DNA of 64,000 bases from Shewanella sediminis HAW-EB3 (lineage in GTDB: Bacteria > Pseudomonadota > Gammaproteobacteria > Enterobacterales > Shewanellaceae): assembly GCF_000018025.1 (NCBI RefSeq), contig NC_009831.1:806001-870000 (forward strand). The letters run 5' to 3'. The notes under the pieces are model-generated. The model had not been told where the DNA came from. It searched no databases and saw only the letters and a program-made list of their open reading frames with translations. Within the stretch, counting starts at the first letter, position 1; every line of letters begins with the position of its first letter. This document shows positions 46,274 to 56,035 of the stretch, piece after piece. The translations under genes were made by a program, and so were the position numbers.

Positions 46274-47815
46274 ATGGGAAGTGAGAAAAAAGGATTTACA
46301 TACTTGGCTCTGGCAGGCTTAACGGCGTTGTTGGCCTCATCGGGAGCTATCGCTGCCGATAGAGATAAACCTGTCACTGTAGAAGAGCACACCATTCAGG
46401 CGCCGTTCAATCTTACTCACCCGGTGCTGCCCGTCGATCTCTTGCCCTCTCCCGGGAAAGAGCTGGTTACCTTCGGCGTGGATGACAATCTGCAAAAGTG
46501 GTTAGGTATCTACACATTAAATACCGACAATCAACGTTATAGCCTGTTCCAAAAATTACTACTGCCACCTTCGTTCTACTCTTTCGATATCAGCGATGAG
46601 AGTGATAACGGTCAGGGAAAGCAGGGACTCTATTTTCTTTCCAGTGAGCATATTGTTCAGTATGTGCCTGAGAATAGTTTGGCCCCTTTCGATGTGATTA
46701 CAGAGATTAACTCTATTACGCTAAAGAAACGTCCGGATTTCATCCGTCGCGGCGAGTTCGTACGGGATCTTAACGGCGATAAGCTTGCCGATATTTTAGT
46801 TAGCGATTTTTCACAGGTCAGGCTTCTGATAGCGAAGGCTGAGGGAGGGTTTGAAGAGCAGACCTTGCCGATAACTCCACAAGTTAAAGTGAACAAGCAT
46901 GGCGCCGAGTATATCGAATCTAAGCTCTATATCAGCGATGCCAATCTGGATGGCCGCGATGATATCATTAAGATTGCCGAAGGTGAGCTGGAGGTGTACC
47001 CGCAAAATGAAACCGGCATGTTTAACACCCTGGCTAGCTATATCCCCGTCAGACAAGCTATCAGTGGCGTCGATTGGTGGAATAAGCGTGATGCTTTTGG
47101 TGAGTCGTTAGATCAAAGTTCCTTGATATACAGGAAGGTGGAGGAGGTCAGAGACATCAATAATGATGGCATTACCGATCTTGTACTTAGATACACCAAG
47201 AGCTCCGGAGTACTGGATAGAGTCAATGATTATGAGATCTTTCTCGGTGAAAGCTTGAAGGGTAAGCTGGCCTTTCCGGCCAAGGCTAACAGTGTTGTGC
47301 ATGCCGAGGGGACATTAACTGGGCTGGAATTTATCGATATCGATAATGATGACAAGCTTGAGGTGATGGTCGCGGGGTTCGATATCGGGTTATCACAGAT
47401 CATAGGTGCGCTGGTATCGGGCAGTATCGATCAGGATGTCTATCTGTTTAAGATGGATAATGACACTCTTTTCCCGGCTAAGCCCAATGTATCCAAAGAG
47501 GTTGAGCTTAGCTTTAGCCTCACATCGGGTCAGAGTGGTAGCCCGGTGGTTGAGCTTGCCGATATCAACGGGGATAAGTTGCAGGATCTCCTGCTCTCGG
47601 ATGGTTCAGACAAGTTAAAAATATACCTGGGCGATCCCGGCGGCAAGCTGATTAAGGGTCGCAGTGAGCAAGTAATTACGCTATTACCACAAGAGGGCGA
47701 TATGTTGTCCAGTGACGACCTTAATGGTGATGGCAAAGATGACATCTTAATTAAGTACGGGCGTCAGGATGACAAGAAACTGTTAAGCCAATTTAAGGTA
47801 CTTATTTCCGGTTAA
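46274..47815 (+). CDS. FG-GAP/VCBS-like repeat secreted protein
   Basis: 513 residues from ATG 46274, after GGGGAG at 46258-46263; a GTG at 46256 is less likely. The signal peptide ends near SGAIAA. Then come about five repeats with the calcium-loop DxNxDGxxD pattern (DLNGDKLADILVSDF, DANLDGRDDIIKI, DINNDGITDLVLRY, DINGDKLQDLLLSD, DLNGDGKDDILIKY), as in beta-propeller FG-GAP/VCBS proteins. Probably a periplasmic or surface adhesion or binding protein. No partner gene. Confidence 0.85.
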   Translation: MGSEKKGFTYLALAGLTALLASSGAIAADRDKPVTVEEHTIQAPFNLTHPVLPVDLLPSPGKELVTFGVDDNLQKWLGIYTLNTDNQRYSLFQKLLLPPSFYSFDISDESDNGQGKQGLYFLSSEHIVQYVPENSLAPFDVITEINSITLKKRPDFIRRGEFVRDLNGDKLADILVSDFSQVRLLIAKAEGGFEEQTLPITPQVKVNKHGAEYIESKLYISDANLDGRDDIIKIAEGELEVYPQNETGMFNTLASYIPVRQAISGVDWWNKRDAFGESLDQSSLIYRKVEEVRDINNDGITDLVLRYTKSSGVLDRVNDYEIFLGESLKGKLAFPAKANSVVHAEGTLTGLEFIDIDNDDKLEVMVAGFDIGLSQIIGALVSGSIDQDVYLFKMDNDTLFPAKPNVSKEVELSFSLTSGQSGSPVVELADINGDKLQDLLLSDGSDKLKIYLGDPGGKLIKGRSEQVITLLPQEGDMLSSDDLNGDGKDDILIKYGRQDDKKLLSQFKVLISG

Positions 47816-47931
47816 TGGCTAGCATCTTTACAGATGTAGGAGAGCCTCTGTTACCAAGTTATAAGCGCAAAGCAAACTCCTCTTAGAAACCGCCTTTTCG
47901 AAATAAACAGATCAGCTGAGTTAACATAAAG

Positions 47932-47949
47932 CAGCGCCAAAAGGCGCTG
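47932..47949 (+). terminator. Terminator after the FG-GAP-like gene
   Basis: Arms CAGCGCC and GGCGCTG with an AAAA loop, then TTTATG. Confidence 0.65.
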
Positions 47950-48105
47950 TTTATGCTTCTGTTTACCTTTCCATTCTCTTAATCACAAATCTATAAGCTT
48001 CATTACTTTCTATTACTCAAGCTTACAGTTCTTGACGCCTATTTTTTGTCATAAGTAGCAACCATGTAAACGGTTATAACAATTGGTAATCAAAGGGAGT
48101 TTATT

Positions 48106-49473
48106 TTGAAAAAATCTTTTTTATGGCAGGCACTCATCTTATCCGGTGCATTGCTGGGCGTGACTGCTTGCAGCAGTGATGATGAGGATAGCTCCTCCGA
48201 CATGAGTTATATTCAATTTTACAATGCGTCACCCAACAGCACCTCGGCGCGGCTATCGATGGATGAATACGAATATACAGGTGTGGATTTTGCCGATTCT
48301 ATGGCCAGATACTCATACTCGACGGGGAGTGTGGAGTTGGCCGTTATCGGTAATGATGAGTTAGGTGACGATCAGACCATATATGAGCAGAGTCTGGATC
48401 TGGGTAATGATGAGGAGCATCTGTTTATGCTCATTGGTGATTACCATTCACCCGAATTTATCGATATTAACTATCAAAGAGAGGAGATGGATGAGCTAAA
48501 CAGCGATGAAGATGAAGACTATAGCAAGATGCAGGTTCTGGTGGCCCATACGGCGATGAACAGCGCCGGGTTTGATGTCTATATTGGTCTCTATGGTCGT
48601 GAATTTATTGATGCGACTCTGATTAGTGAGGTGAGCTACAGGGAGCACTCCGATGCGGTGATATTTGATACGGGTGATTATATCCTTTATCTGACTGAGC
48701 CGGACTCTATGGAGCCGATATACACCACTGCGAGCATGTCGCTATCGACTAAAACTGTTTACAAGTTGATTATTCGGGAAAGCTTCGGACCCGGCACGCC
48801 AAACATCACTATTGATAGTGTCGACTCAACCTCCACTCCTGTGACCTATGCCAATGTTGATGCTCATGCCGAATTTAGAGTCTTTAACGCCCTGAATGAG
48901 CAGGGGAGTATCGATGTTGAGATGACTAACCATTTAGGTGCCATCCAGGCGGATGATATCGAAGTAGGGAAGGTCTCCGAGTTTAAAGAGATAGACTTTG
49001 ATGATTACGGGGTCCAAATTCAACAGAGCGAATCGGGTGAGGTGTTAGCGAATAACCTCTTGGTGACCTTTAACCAGGATGAAAGCCGATCCATCTTTGT
49101 CTACCAGGATGAGTCCGGGGGGGTGAGAGGCATGACTTTGACTCATGATCTCAGGCCGAGGGCATTTGAGTACCAGATGAACTTCGCGAACCTGGTGCAT
49201 GAGTTCGAGGATCTCACCGTCTACTTTGTTCGTGCCAGTGAAACCATTGAGTCGGCAGAATATAAGATAGATAACGCTGATTTTGCCGAATTGAATGCGC
49301 TCACCATACCGTCCGGGGAGTATGAAATTAGTGTGGTCCAGCAAGATGATAATGATGATCTGACCTTGCTTTACCAATCTGAGCTACTGAGCCTGGAGGG
49401 GGGAGGTAACTACTCGATGGCGCTGATTAAAGATACCTCTATGCCCTTAGGCTATCAGCTGTCACTGTTTTAA
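48106..49473 (+). CDS. DUF4397-domain lipoprotein
   Basis: 455 residues starting with TTG at 48106 (AAGGGAG 6 bases upstream). Lipobox LGVTACSS; an acidic Ser/Asp linker follows. Two DUF4397-like domains: IQFYNASPNSTSARLSMD at about residue 35 and ATYANVDAHAEFRVFNALNE-like at about 250, with the usual GFDVYIG and EYEISVV strands. A beta-rich, outer-membrane-anchored, acidic protein. Function unknown. Confidence 0.82.
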   Translation: MKKSFLWQALILSGALLGVTACSSDDEDSSSDMSYIQFYNASPNSTSARLSMDEYEYTGVDFADSMARYSYSTGSVELAVIGNDELGDDQTIYEQSLDLGNDEEHLFMLIGDYHSPEFIDINYQREEMDELNSDEDEDYSKMQVLVAHTAMNSAGFDVYIGLYGREFIDATLISEVSYREHSDAVIFDTGDYILYLTEPDSMEPIYTTASMSLSTKTVYKLIIRESFGPGTPNITIDSVDSTSTPVTYANVDAHAEFRVFNALNEQGSIDVEMTNHLGAIQADDIEVGKVSEFKEIDFDDYGVQIQQSESGEVLANNLLVTFNQDESRSIFVYQDESGGVRGMTLTHDLRPRAFEYQMNFANLVHEFEDLTVYFVRASETIESAEYKIDNADFAELNALTIPSGEYEISVVQQDDNDDLTLLYQSELLSLEGGGNYSMALIKDTSMPLGYQLSLF

Positions 49474-49497
49474 TAGGGATTAAAGCCGTCGGTGCTA

Positions 49498-49522
49498 AAG
49501 CAGAGTATTTACTCTGCTTTTT
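49498..49522. terminator. Terminator between two convergent genes
   Basis: Arms AAGCAGAGT and ACTCTGCTT, 4-base loop ATTT, then T run. Shared by the DUF4397 gene and the XRE gene. Confidence 0.8.
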
Positions 49523-49529
49523 TATTGCC

Positions 49530-50495
49530 TTACACTTTTTCCGCTTCATTGGAGTTGCGCATCAGGTTGAGCATCAAGGGGCTTGATAGTAGCTCCTCTC
49601 TCTGTATGGAGAAAGAGACATAAGTATAGCGTTTGCCATTGTATCTGGCGCCGTCGAGTCTGTCGGAGAGTGGCTCCCCGGTGGCAACCCGTACACCGGT
49701 CAGGAAATCCATTAACTTGATCCCTATGTCAGATCTTGCCCGGTAGCCTAAAGCCAGAGTCAGCGGGTTTTCGATAAGGCTCAATAACAGGTGCGTGAGG
49801 TAGTCCTCGGCGATATGTCGTCCACCAAGGTAGGCGCTTAGCATATAAGTCGAGGCTGCCTGGTCGCTATCGATCAGGTGTGCCGGCGTGAGCTCACTGT
49901 CACCTAACTGACCCGTCAGCAATGAGTTTAAGGTTTGAGGGCTGACCCTCAACAAAATGATATGCCCTATGAGCACGCCGTCGACCTGGTAGAAGGTCAC
50001 ATCGGTAGAGGCGTGCTCCACGAGGGGAGTGATAAAAGTGGGGTTCCAGTTTTCACGCTGACGGGTGAGGTTACTATGGTAGTGAGTGATCCAACGTATC
50101 ATCTGAGCGGCATTGTCTGCGTGCTTATTTATCTTATCGAAGCTGATGTTGTCGCTGGAGATGTAGGGGTGGGCTCCCATCACATGGTTGTAACTGGTTT
50201 GCTGATCTAACATCTTCTGAAAAGCAGAGATAGAGGGCAGCTGCTTTAATTCAAATTCCGGGTTAGATAACAGCAGGTGTGGCTCATCGGCAAAATATTC
50301 CATCAAGGTGATTTGGCGTCGGATGTTAGGACTGACCTTACCCCGCTCCCAACGACTGATTGCGAGAGAGTCGATATCCGTAAACAGTTCACTATAAGAT
50401 TGCAACTCGAGTGCCAGCCCCTCTTGGGACAGCCCCCGCTGAGATCGCCTTTTTAAGAGGTAATCGTCTATCCCTGAAAACTGCTCTCTGGTCAT
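49530..50495 (-). CDS. XRE-family transcriptional regulator
   Basis: 321 residues; an N-terminal helix-turn-helix (residues 10-75: LLKRRSQRGLSQEGLALELQ, AISRWERGKVSPNIR) and a ~230-residue C-terminal domain with no clear motif. The HTH includes the SQ-x-x-x-L and R-W-E-x-G pattern of XRE proteins. No obvious target beside it other than the divergent glycine-zipper gene at 50652. Confidence 0.85.
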   Translation of the reverse strand: MTREQFSGIDDYLLKRRSQRGLSQEGLALELQSYSELFTDIDSLAISRWERGKVSPNIRRQITLMEYFADEPHLLLSNPEFELKQLPSISAFQKMLDQQTSYNHVMGAHPYISSDNISFDKINKHADNAAQMIRWITHYHSNLTRQRENWNPTFITPLVEHASTDVTFYQVDGVLIGHIILLRVSPQTLNSLLTGQLGDSELTPAHLIDSDQAASTYMLSAYLGGRHIAEDYLTHLLLSLIENPLTLALGYRARSDIGIKLMDFLTGVRVATGEPLSDRLDGARYNGKRYTYVSFSIQREELLSSPLMLNLMRNSNEAEKV

Positions 50496-50651
50496 ATATC
50501 CCTCTTCTGTTTCACATCAGAAACTTCTATAGCTTCTAGGCATTAGGTTATTTTTTTTTCGGAGCCATGCCCTGATGTAAATTTGAGCTATCTGATTTAA
50601 TAGCCTTACTGACTAACCTGTAATGTAACGCTTTTTACTGAGGAACACACT

Positions 50652-51467
50652 ATGACAAACATGAGAAAAACCTTACTTGCTGCATTGTGCGTTTCACTCC
50701 TCAGTGGCTGTGCGAGTACCTCTGACGGTGAAAATACAGAGCAAGACCGCAATCGAGGATTGAGAACCGGCGCCGCTGGTGGCGCTATCTTAGGTTTAGC
50801 CTTGGGCGCCGCCACAGGTGATGCGAGTCTGGCGGCCAAAGGCGCTATGGTGGGAGCCGCTGCCGGTGGCGCTGCAGGTGCTGCGGCGGATTATCAGAAT
50901 GATCGGGAAGATCACCGTAATGCAAACGGTAACAAGAACATCAATATCAATGGATTGGGAACTGCGGCTAACCCATTGGCGCCCCAGGTAACCAATGTGC
51001 CGCAGAGCTGGGACAGATTGGATGACTTTACCGGTGATTGGCAGATTAATATCTGGGCGTTGACTGAGGATGGTAAACGCATCGAGGCCACAGGTATTGC
51101 TAAGGGAGGCTTGGCTAAGACAACTGCGGCCCAACTCAACTTCGAGAAGTTGAATGTCGATGGTGTCTCCCATGCGCTGACCGGGCAGATCCAACTTGGG
51201 TATACTCCCGCTGGTGGCTATAGTCTGGAGACGGATTTCAGTAACAATGACAAGATGCGTTTCTCCGGCGAACATCAGGTTAATAACCAGAGGTATAGTT
51301 ACTATCCTGTCGGTGTAAAAGGGCAGACGCTTTCCGGTGATGAGCGTCATAACATGCGGGTCGAACTGCGCTTTGCCGGAAAAGATGTGTTTCTTGTCGA
51401 TACCTATACTCAGGTCAAAGGGGAAGATGTTCAGATACAATCCTACAGATTCACCCGTCAGGGTTAA
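50652..51467 (+). CDS. Glycine-zipper lipoprotein
   Basis: 271 residues. GAGGA precedes the start. Lipobox LLSGCAS; then a glycine-zipper region (about residues 37-75: RTGAAGGAILGLALGAATGD, AAKGAMVGAAAGGAAGAAAD), a hydrophilic spacer and a C-terminal beta-type domain of ~150 residues (WDRLDDFTGDWQINIW). Glycine zippers insert into or associate with membranes. Function of the C-terminal domain unknown. Confidence 0.75.
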   Translation: MTNMRKTLLAALCVSLLSGCASTSDGENTEQDRNRGLRTGAAGGAILGLALGAATGDASLAAKGAMVGAAAGGAAGAAADYQNDREDHRNANGNKNININGLGTAANPLAPQVTNVPQSWDRLDDFTGDWQINIWALTEDGKRIEATGIAKGGLAKTTAAQLNFEKLNVDGVSHALTGQIQLGYTPAGGYSLETDFSNNDKMRFSGEHQVNNQRYSYYPVGVKGQTLSGDERHNMRVELRFAGKDVFLVDTYTQVKGEDVQIQSYRFTRQG

Positions 51468-51495
51468 AATCGGGAGATGTCACTCAACGCCGAAT

Positions 51496-51521
51496 AAAAA
51501 CGAGCCAGCTGGCTCGTTTTT
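51496..51521. terminator. Bidirectional terminator
   Basis: A near-perfect palindrome: AAAAACGAGCCAG and its complement, ending in T's. Located between the lipoprotein gene and the convergent kinase gene. Confidence 0.85.
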
Positions 51522-51530
51522 CATTTGAAC

Positions 51531-52799
51531 CTATTGGGCAAACCTAAGCGTTGCGATACAGCCAGTTTCCGGAGCCGGGCTCAAGTTAAACTGCCAATCG
51601 TATCTTTGACACAGTGCATCGACAATCAACAACCCCAAACCATGCCCTTGCTCGGATTGCTCCGACTCATTGAGCCCGGTGCCATGGTCGGTAACCCGAA
51701 TGCTGTCTTGATCAACCTCTATGGCTATAACACCTGCATCGCTGGCATTGATTGCGTTGTTGAGTAAATTTGTCAGTAACATACGTAGCACGGACTCACT
51801 TGGCTGGATCTTAGGTTCGCATTGCATCTGCAGCGTGATGCTCAGGCCTTTACTCTCTGCCAGCGGTTGTACGTACTCTATGATATGTTCGAGCTCCCTG
51901 CGGTTAATGGTTCTGAGTGTGACGTTCTCTTTCGCTTGTTCCTGTTTAACCAGGCTAAGCAGTGCCTCAATGGTATGCTGCATATCCGTCGCAGCTTTAG
52001 CAATTCTCTCTCTCTGCCTTGCTTGATATTCAGGTTCAGATTTTTGCTTAAGTAACCAGGTCGCCCCCTGAATGACGGTGAGTGGGGTTCTTAATTCATG
52101 GCTGGCATATCTGGCGAAGGCTTGCTCCTGCCGAATTAACTTCTCATTTTGTTGGCGATAACGGTTAAGGCTATCCGCTAATTCATTAAATTCGATGGCC
52201 GAGTCGCCCGGTACCGAGAAGTGGCTATTGGGGTCGGTGCATTTTAGCTGTTGACTCAGCTGGGTTATGGGCGTTATCAATCTGCGGGTGAGCTTGATGA
52301 TAGCGAAGCCAAACAGCAAGAAAAGCACCAACATGACGATGATCGATATCAGGTTAATGCTGCGCCATTCGGTTGGAGATAATTCGACATGTTCGGCATT
52401 CATGACGATCAGCAAGGGAAAGCGTTTACCATCTTGAATGTACTCACTGCGGTAAAGAAAAAGATCATTGAAATTATTGTTCTGGATCTCATCGAGAAAA
52501 CCGATAGGGTACTGAGCTAAGGCTCGATATTTTTCCGGTAGATCCTGAACGCGATTATAGGCCCGGATACTTGTTGTGATAATTAACGGGGATTTAGCCT
52601 CATGCTTGAATTGAACGATTGCTGTACCGGCACTTTGCTGTAATGTTCTGCGGTTTAACTCATCCTCCAACCAATAGAGCATCGATTGACTGAGCACAAA
52701 GAGTGTTGCCCCTACGACTATGGCAATGAAGGCAAAATAGAGGCTAAGTTTGCTTGTCATTGTATTAGCAGGACTTCTTTTCGTGAGTGACTTCAACAT
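51531..52799 (-). CDS. Sensor histidine kinase
   Basis: 422 residues. Two membrane segments (about residues 20-40 and 150-170) flank a ~110-residue periplasmic domain. HAMP, then phospho-His in FARYASHELRTPLTV, N-box NLLNNAINASDAG and G-boxes VTDHGTGLNE, GHGLGLLIVDALC. Its start overlaps the response-regulator stop by one base (TGATG). Divergent from the glycosyltransferase operon, which it probably controls. Confidence 0.9.
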   Translation of the reverse strand: MLKSLTKRSPANTMTSKLSLYFAFIAIVVGATLFVLSQSMLYWLEDELNRRTLQQSAGTAIVQFKHEAKSPLIITTSIRAYNRVQDLPEKYRALAQYPIGFLDEIQNNNFNDLFLYRSEYIQDGKRFPLLIVMNAEHVELSPTEWRSINLISIIVMLVLFLLFGFAIIKLTRRLITPITQLSQQLKCTDPNSHFSVPGDSAIEFNELADSLNRYRQQNEKLIRQEQAFARYASHELRTPLTVIQGATWLLKQKSEPEYQARQRERIAKAATDMQHTIEALLSLVKQEQAKENVTLRTINRRELEHIIEYVQPLAESKGLSITLQMQCEPKIQPSESVLRMLLTNLLNNAINASDAGVIAIEVDQDSIRVTDHGTGLNESEQSEQGHGLGLLIVDALCQRYDWQFNLSPAPETGCIATLRFAQ

Positions 52800-53485
52800 C
52801 AGTTGCTCGTTAGCTCAAGTTTAAAACCTATCTTAGGTACGGTGATCAGTATGGGGGTTTCGAAAGGTTTATCCAGCTGATTTCGCAGCTGATACATATG
52901 GCTGCGTAAAATATCATTACTCGGCGGAGTGTCGCCCCACAGCTCATCGATAAGCTCTTCTCGTTTTACGATATTGGGTGCTTTATGCATAAGATAATGC
53001 AAAATTTGATAGCAGGCTGGTGTGAGCGCGAGCTTTTTACCACCGCGATAGACCTGATGCTTTGCGGTATCGAGTTCAAGAGAGCCATATTTTAGTACGC
53101 CTCGGGCGACTTTCCCCTGATGCCGGTTAATTAAGGCCGTGACTCTGGCGTTGAGCACATCTAAGTCGAAGGGTTTTGCCAGGTAGTCATCGGCGCCTGA
53201 GGCAAAACCATTTAAAAGATCTTGCTTATCATCCAGAGCCGTTAACATGAGGATAGGTGTGGTGCAGCCCATTTGTCTTAGCTTTTTGGCTACGGTTAAA
53301 CCATCCATCTTGGGCAGCATAAGATCTAAGATGATTAGATCGAAACATCCATCGAGTGCGAGCTTATAGCCTAGCTCACCATTAGCCGCAAAATCGACCT
53401 CAGTTCCCTGGGATTCAAAAAAGTCGGCAAGTATACCTGCCACATCCGGGTTGTCTTCGACAATGAGTAGTTGTGTTAAAGCCAT
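52799..53485 (-). CDS. OmpR/PhoB-type response regulator
   Basis: 228 residues: LLIVEDNPDVAG, phospho-Asp in LIILDLMLPKMDG, DDYLAKPFDLDVLNARVTAL, and a C-terminal winged helix (VKREELIDELWGDTPPSNDI). Its kinase follows directly. Divergent intergenic spacer of 127 bases to the GT2 gene. In lipid-A-modifying systems such as PmrAB a similar layout is known; that analogy is an inference. Confidence 0.92.
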   Translation of the reverse strand: MALTQLLIVEDNPDVAGILADFFESQGTEVDFAANGELGYKLALDGCFDLIILDLMLPKMDGLTVAKKLRQMGCTTPILMLTALDDKQDLLNGFASGADDYLAKPFDLDVLNARVTALINRHQGKVARGVLKYGSLELDTAKHQVYRGGKKLALTPACYQILHYLMHKAPNIVKREELIDELWGDTPPSNDILRSHMYQLRNQLDKPFETPILITVPKIGFKLELTSN

Positions 53486-53612
53486 CTGTTCCTCTGATTA
53501 ACGATAGAAGCTAATTATTACACGATTTTGTAGAAGAAATGTCGATGATAATAAATTCACATAGTTAGCTGTATGTTTGCCTCAGTTTTCTGTTTATTGA
53601 AGGTTTCTTAGT

Positions 53613-54644
53613 ATGGCACAGCCAACGTCAACAAATCGCGGTGATGGTCAGATTTGTCTCTCTATTCTTATTCCTATGTACAACGAGGCTGAAATGCTTC
53701 AGCCACTCTTTTCCCGTTTAAGCCAAGTGTTATCGAGTATCCCCGAGTCCTCTGAGATCGTATTTATAGATGATGGGAGTAGCGATAAGACCTGGGATCT
53801 ACTGCAGCAGTTACCCGTCTCATCCAGTGAACATCAGTGTATTCGTCTGAGTCGAAATTTTGGTAAAGAGGCGGCGATGACCGCAGGATTAGAGCAGGCA
53901 AGGGGGTTGGCGGTTATCCTGCTCGATGCCGACCTTCAGGACCCTCCGGAGTTGATCCCTCAGATGTTGCAGGCTTGGAGGGAGGGCTTCGATGTTGTCA
54001 ATATGAAGCGCAGGAAACGCTTGGGGGAATCCTGGTTTAAGCGTCTGTCTGCTGCCGCCTTTTATCGGGTGATCAATAGTATGGCTGAGTCGCCCGTGCC
54101 GGAGAATGTCGGAGATTTTAGGCTAATCAGCCGTCAGGTAGTAGACAGTATCAACGAATTACCCGAAAGAAATCGATTCATGAAAGGGATCCTGAGCTGG
54201 CCGGGGTTCTCTCAGACCGAGATTCTGTTCGATCGTGATCCCCGCCATCTCGGAGAGACTAAATGGAATTACAGTAAGCTTATCGGTTTAGCTATGGATG
54301 GCATTACCTCATTTAGTATCAAGCCATTGAGGTTGGCGACTTGGGCCGGTCTACTCACCGCTTTATCTGCATTTACCTACGGTGGTTGGGTATTTTTGAA
54401 GACGGTATTGTGGGGCGGTGAGGTGGCTGGTTATCCATCACTGATGATAGTGCAGGTGGCTCTGGCCGGGGTTCAACTATTGGCGCTTGGTTTGATTGGT
54501 GAGTATTTAGGTCGAGTATTTATGGAAGTAAAACAGAGGCCTATATATCTGATCCGTGAGGTTGAGCAGCAACAGAGTACACGTACCAGTGTGAGTCATG
54601 CTGAGGTGGGTGAGAATGTTCGCTATCTGGAGTCGACGCGATGA
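53613..54644 (+). CDS. GT2 polyprenyl-phosphate glycosyltransferase (ArnC/DPM-like)
   Basis: 343 residues. GT2 core: LSILIPMYNEAEMLQPLFSR, VFIDDGSSDKTWDLL, AVILLDADLQDPPELIPQM (DxD-type), NVGDFRLIS and the two C-terminal membrane helices. This family moves a sugar from UDP- or GDP-sugar onto undecaprenyl-phosphate or dolichyl-like lipid. Overlaps the next gene by 4 bases (ATGA). Confidence 0.88.
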   Translation: MAQPTSTNRGDGQICLSILIPMYNEAEMLQPLFSRLSQVLSSIPESSEIVFIDDGSSDKTWDLLQQLPVSSSEHQCIRLSRNFGKEAAMTAGLEQARGLAVILLDADLQDPPELIPQMLQAWREGFDVVNMKRRKRLGESWFKRLSAAAFYRVINSMAESPVPENVGDFRLISRQVVDSINELPERNRFMKGILSWPGFSQTEILFDRDPRHLGETKWNYSKLIGLAMDGITSFSIKPLRLATWAGLLTALSAFTYGGWVFLKTVLWGGEVAGYPSLMIVQVALAGVQLLALGLIGEYLGRVFMEVKQRPIYLIREVEQQQSTRTSVSHAEVGENVRYLESTR

Positions 54645-56035
54645 TCAACAGATTGAAGTCCCTGTCCCTGGCTCACTATTCACTGGGTGTTTTGGTCACT
54701 GTCTTGTGTGTACGCCTGGTGACTCTTGCCTTGTATCCTCTGATGGATACCACCGAGGCGAGGTACGGCGAGATGGCCCGGTTGATGGTAGAGACAGGTA
54801 ACTGGCTGACGCCGTTGTTCGATTACGGTGTTCCCTTTTGGGGCAAGCCACCGCTGCATACCTGGATGAGTGCTTTGGGTATCGAGCTGTTCGGTATATC
54901 GGAGTTTGCGGTACGTTTCCCCCATTGGTTGGCGGCAGTCGCGGTATTAATCTTGACCGGCTACCTTGCTAAACAGGTTAAGGTTTCGGCACTGCAAGTC
55001 GCCATTTTGCTCACGACGACCAGCGTATTTTATGTCAGCGCTGGCGCTGTTATGACCGATATGGCGCTCACACTGGGGATGACCCTGGCTATGGTTGGCT
55101 TCTATCTATGCTGGCAGGACAGGCAGGTATGGGGCTATTTGGGCTTTGTGGGTTTAGCCATCGGCCTGCTGTCAAAGGGACCGGTTGTGTTGGTCTTGAT
55201 GAGCTTGGCCGTGGGACTCTGGTTACTATGGCAATATGGTCCGATTCAGCCGTGGAAACAACTCTATAGGAGAGTGCCACTTCTCGGTGGACTTGGCCTG
55301 ATGTTACTCCTTAGCTTGCCCTGGTATTTAATGGCGGAGCAGGCGACCCCGGGATTCCTGCAGTATTTTATTGTTGGAGAGCATTGGCTGAGGTTTGTCG
55401 ATAGTGGCTGGCAGGGCGATCTTTATGGTTCGGCTCATGATGAAACCCGAGGCACTATCTGGTTATTCTTTGCCGTATCGGCCCTGCCCTGGTCTCTGTT
55501 TATCCCCAGAGCACTTTGGCGTTTATGGCAAGCCGGAAGTGGCTTCGATAAGACGACTAAGTTCTTTATCTGCTGGATGTTATCGCCACTTATCTTGTTT
55601 ACGTTCGCTGGAAATATTCTGCCCGCCTATGTATTGCCAGGGATCCCTGGTATGGGGTTGCTCTTAGCCTACGCCTGGCGTGGTGAGAAGATACCTAAGC
55701 TTGAGCCCATTGCGCTTGGGGTCTCCCTGTTAATACTCATGGCCGTTGTCGTGCTCAACCTGGGGCCGACAAAGGAGAAGAGTGATAAGTGGCTGCTCGC
55801 TCAAAGAGCGCCGGCTATCTCGACCTATTATTGGCAAGACAGACGTTTCTCATCGAAATTCTACAGTCAGGGAAAAGCTAAGCTGTTGCAGAGTGAGGCC
55901 GAGTTACGCCAAGTAGCAGGGGTCCCCTTCTATTTAGTTGTGAAAAATGAAAATCTGGACGATCTGAAGACTTTTTCCGAATGTTTTAATACCGCTGAAA
56001 CAGCTAAAAAGAGTTTACTTCTATGCGGCACATAG
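54641..56035 (+). CDS. GT39-family membrane glycosyltransferase (ArnT-like)
   Basis: 464 residues, 11-12 helices. The first periplasmic loop has MDTTEARYGEMARLM and WGKPPLHTWMSALG, the acidic and catalytic region of ArnT/PMT enzymes. It transfers the sugar from the lipid carrier to lipid A or another acceptor at the periplasmic face. The stop overlaps the GtrA gene by 13 bases. Probable partner of the GT2 and GtrA neighbours. Confidence 0.86.
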   Translation: MINRLKSLSLAHYSLGVLVTVLCVRLVTLALYPLMDTTEARYGEMARLMVETGNWLTPLFDYGVPFWGKPPLHTWMSALGIELFGISEFAVRFPHWLAAVAVLILTGYLAKQVKVSALQVAILLTTTSVFYVSAGAVMTDMALTLGMTLAMVGFYLCWQDRQVWGYLGFVGLAIGLLSKGPVVLVLMSLAVGLWLLWQYGPIQPWKQLYRRVPLLGGLGLMLLLSLPWYLMAEQATPGFLQYFIVGEHWLRFVDSGWQGDLYGSAHDETRGTIWLFFAVSALPWSLFIPRALWRLWQAGSGFDKTTKFFICWMLSPLILFTFAGNILPAYVLPGIPGMGLLLAYAWRGEKIPKLEPIALGVSLLILMAVVVLNLGPTKEKSDKWLLAQRAPAISTYYWQDRRFSSKFYSQGKAKLLQSEAELRQVAGVPFYLVVKNENLDDLKTFSECFNTAETAKKSLLLCGT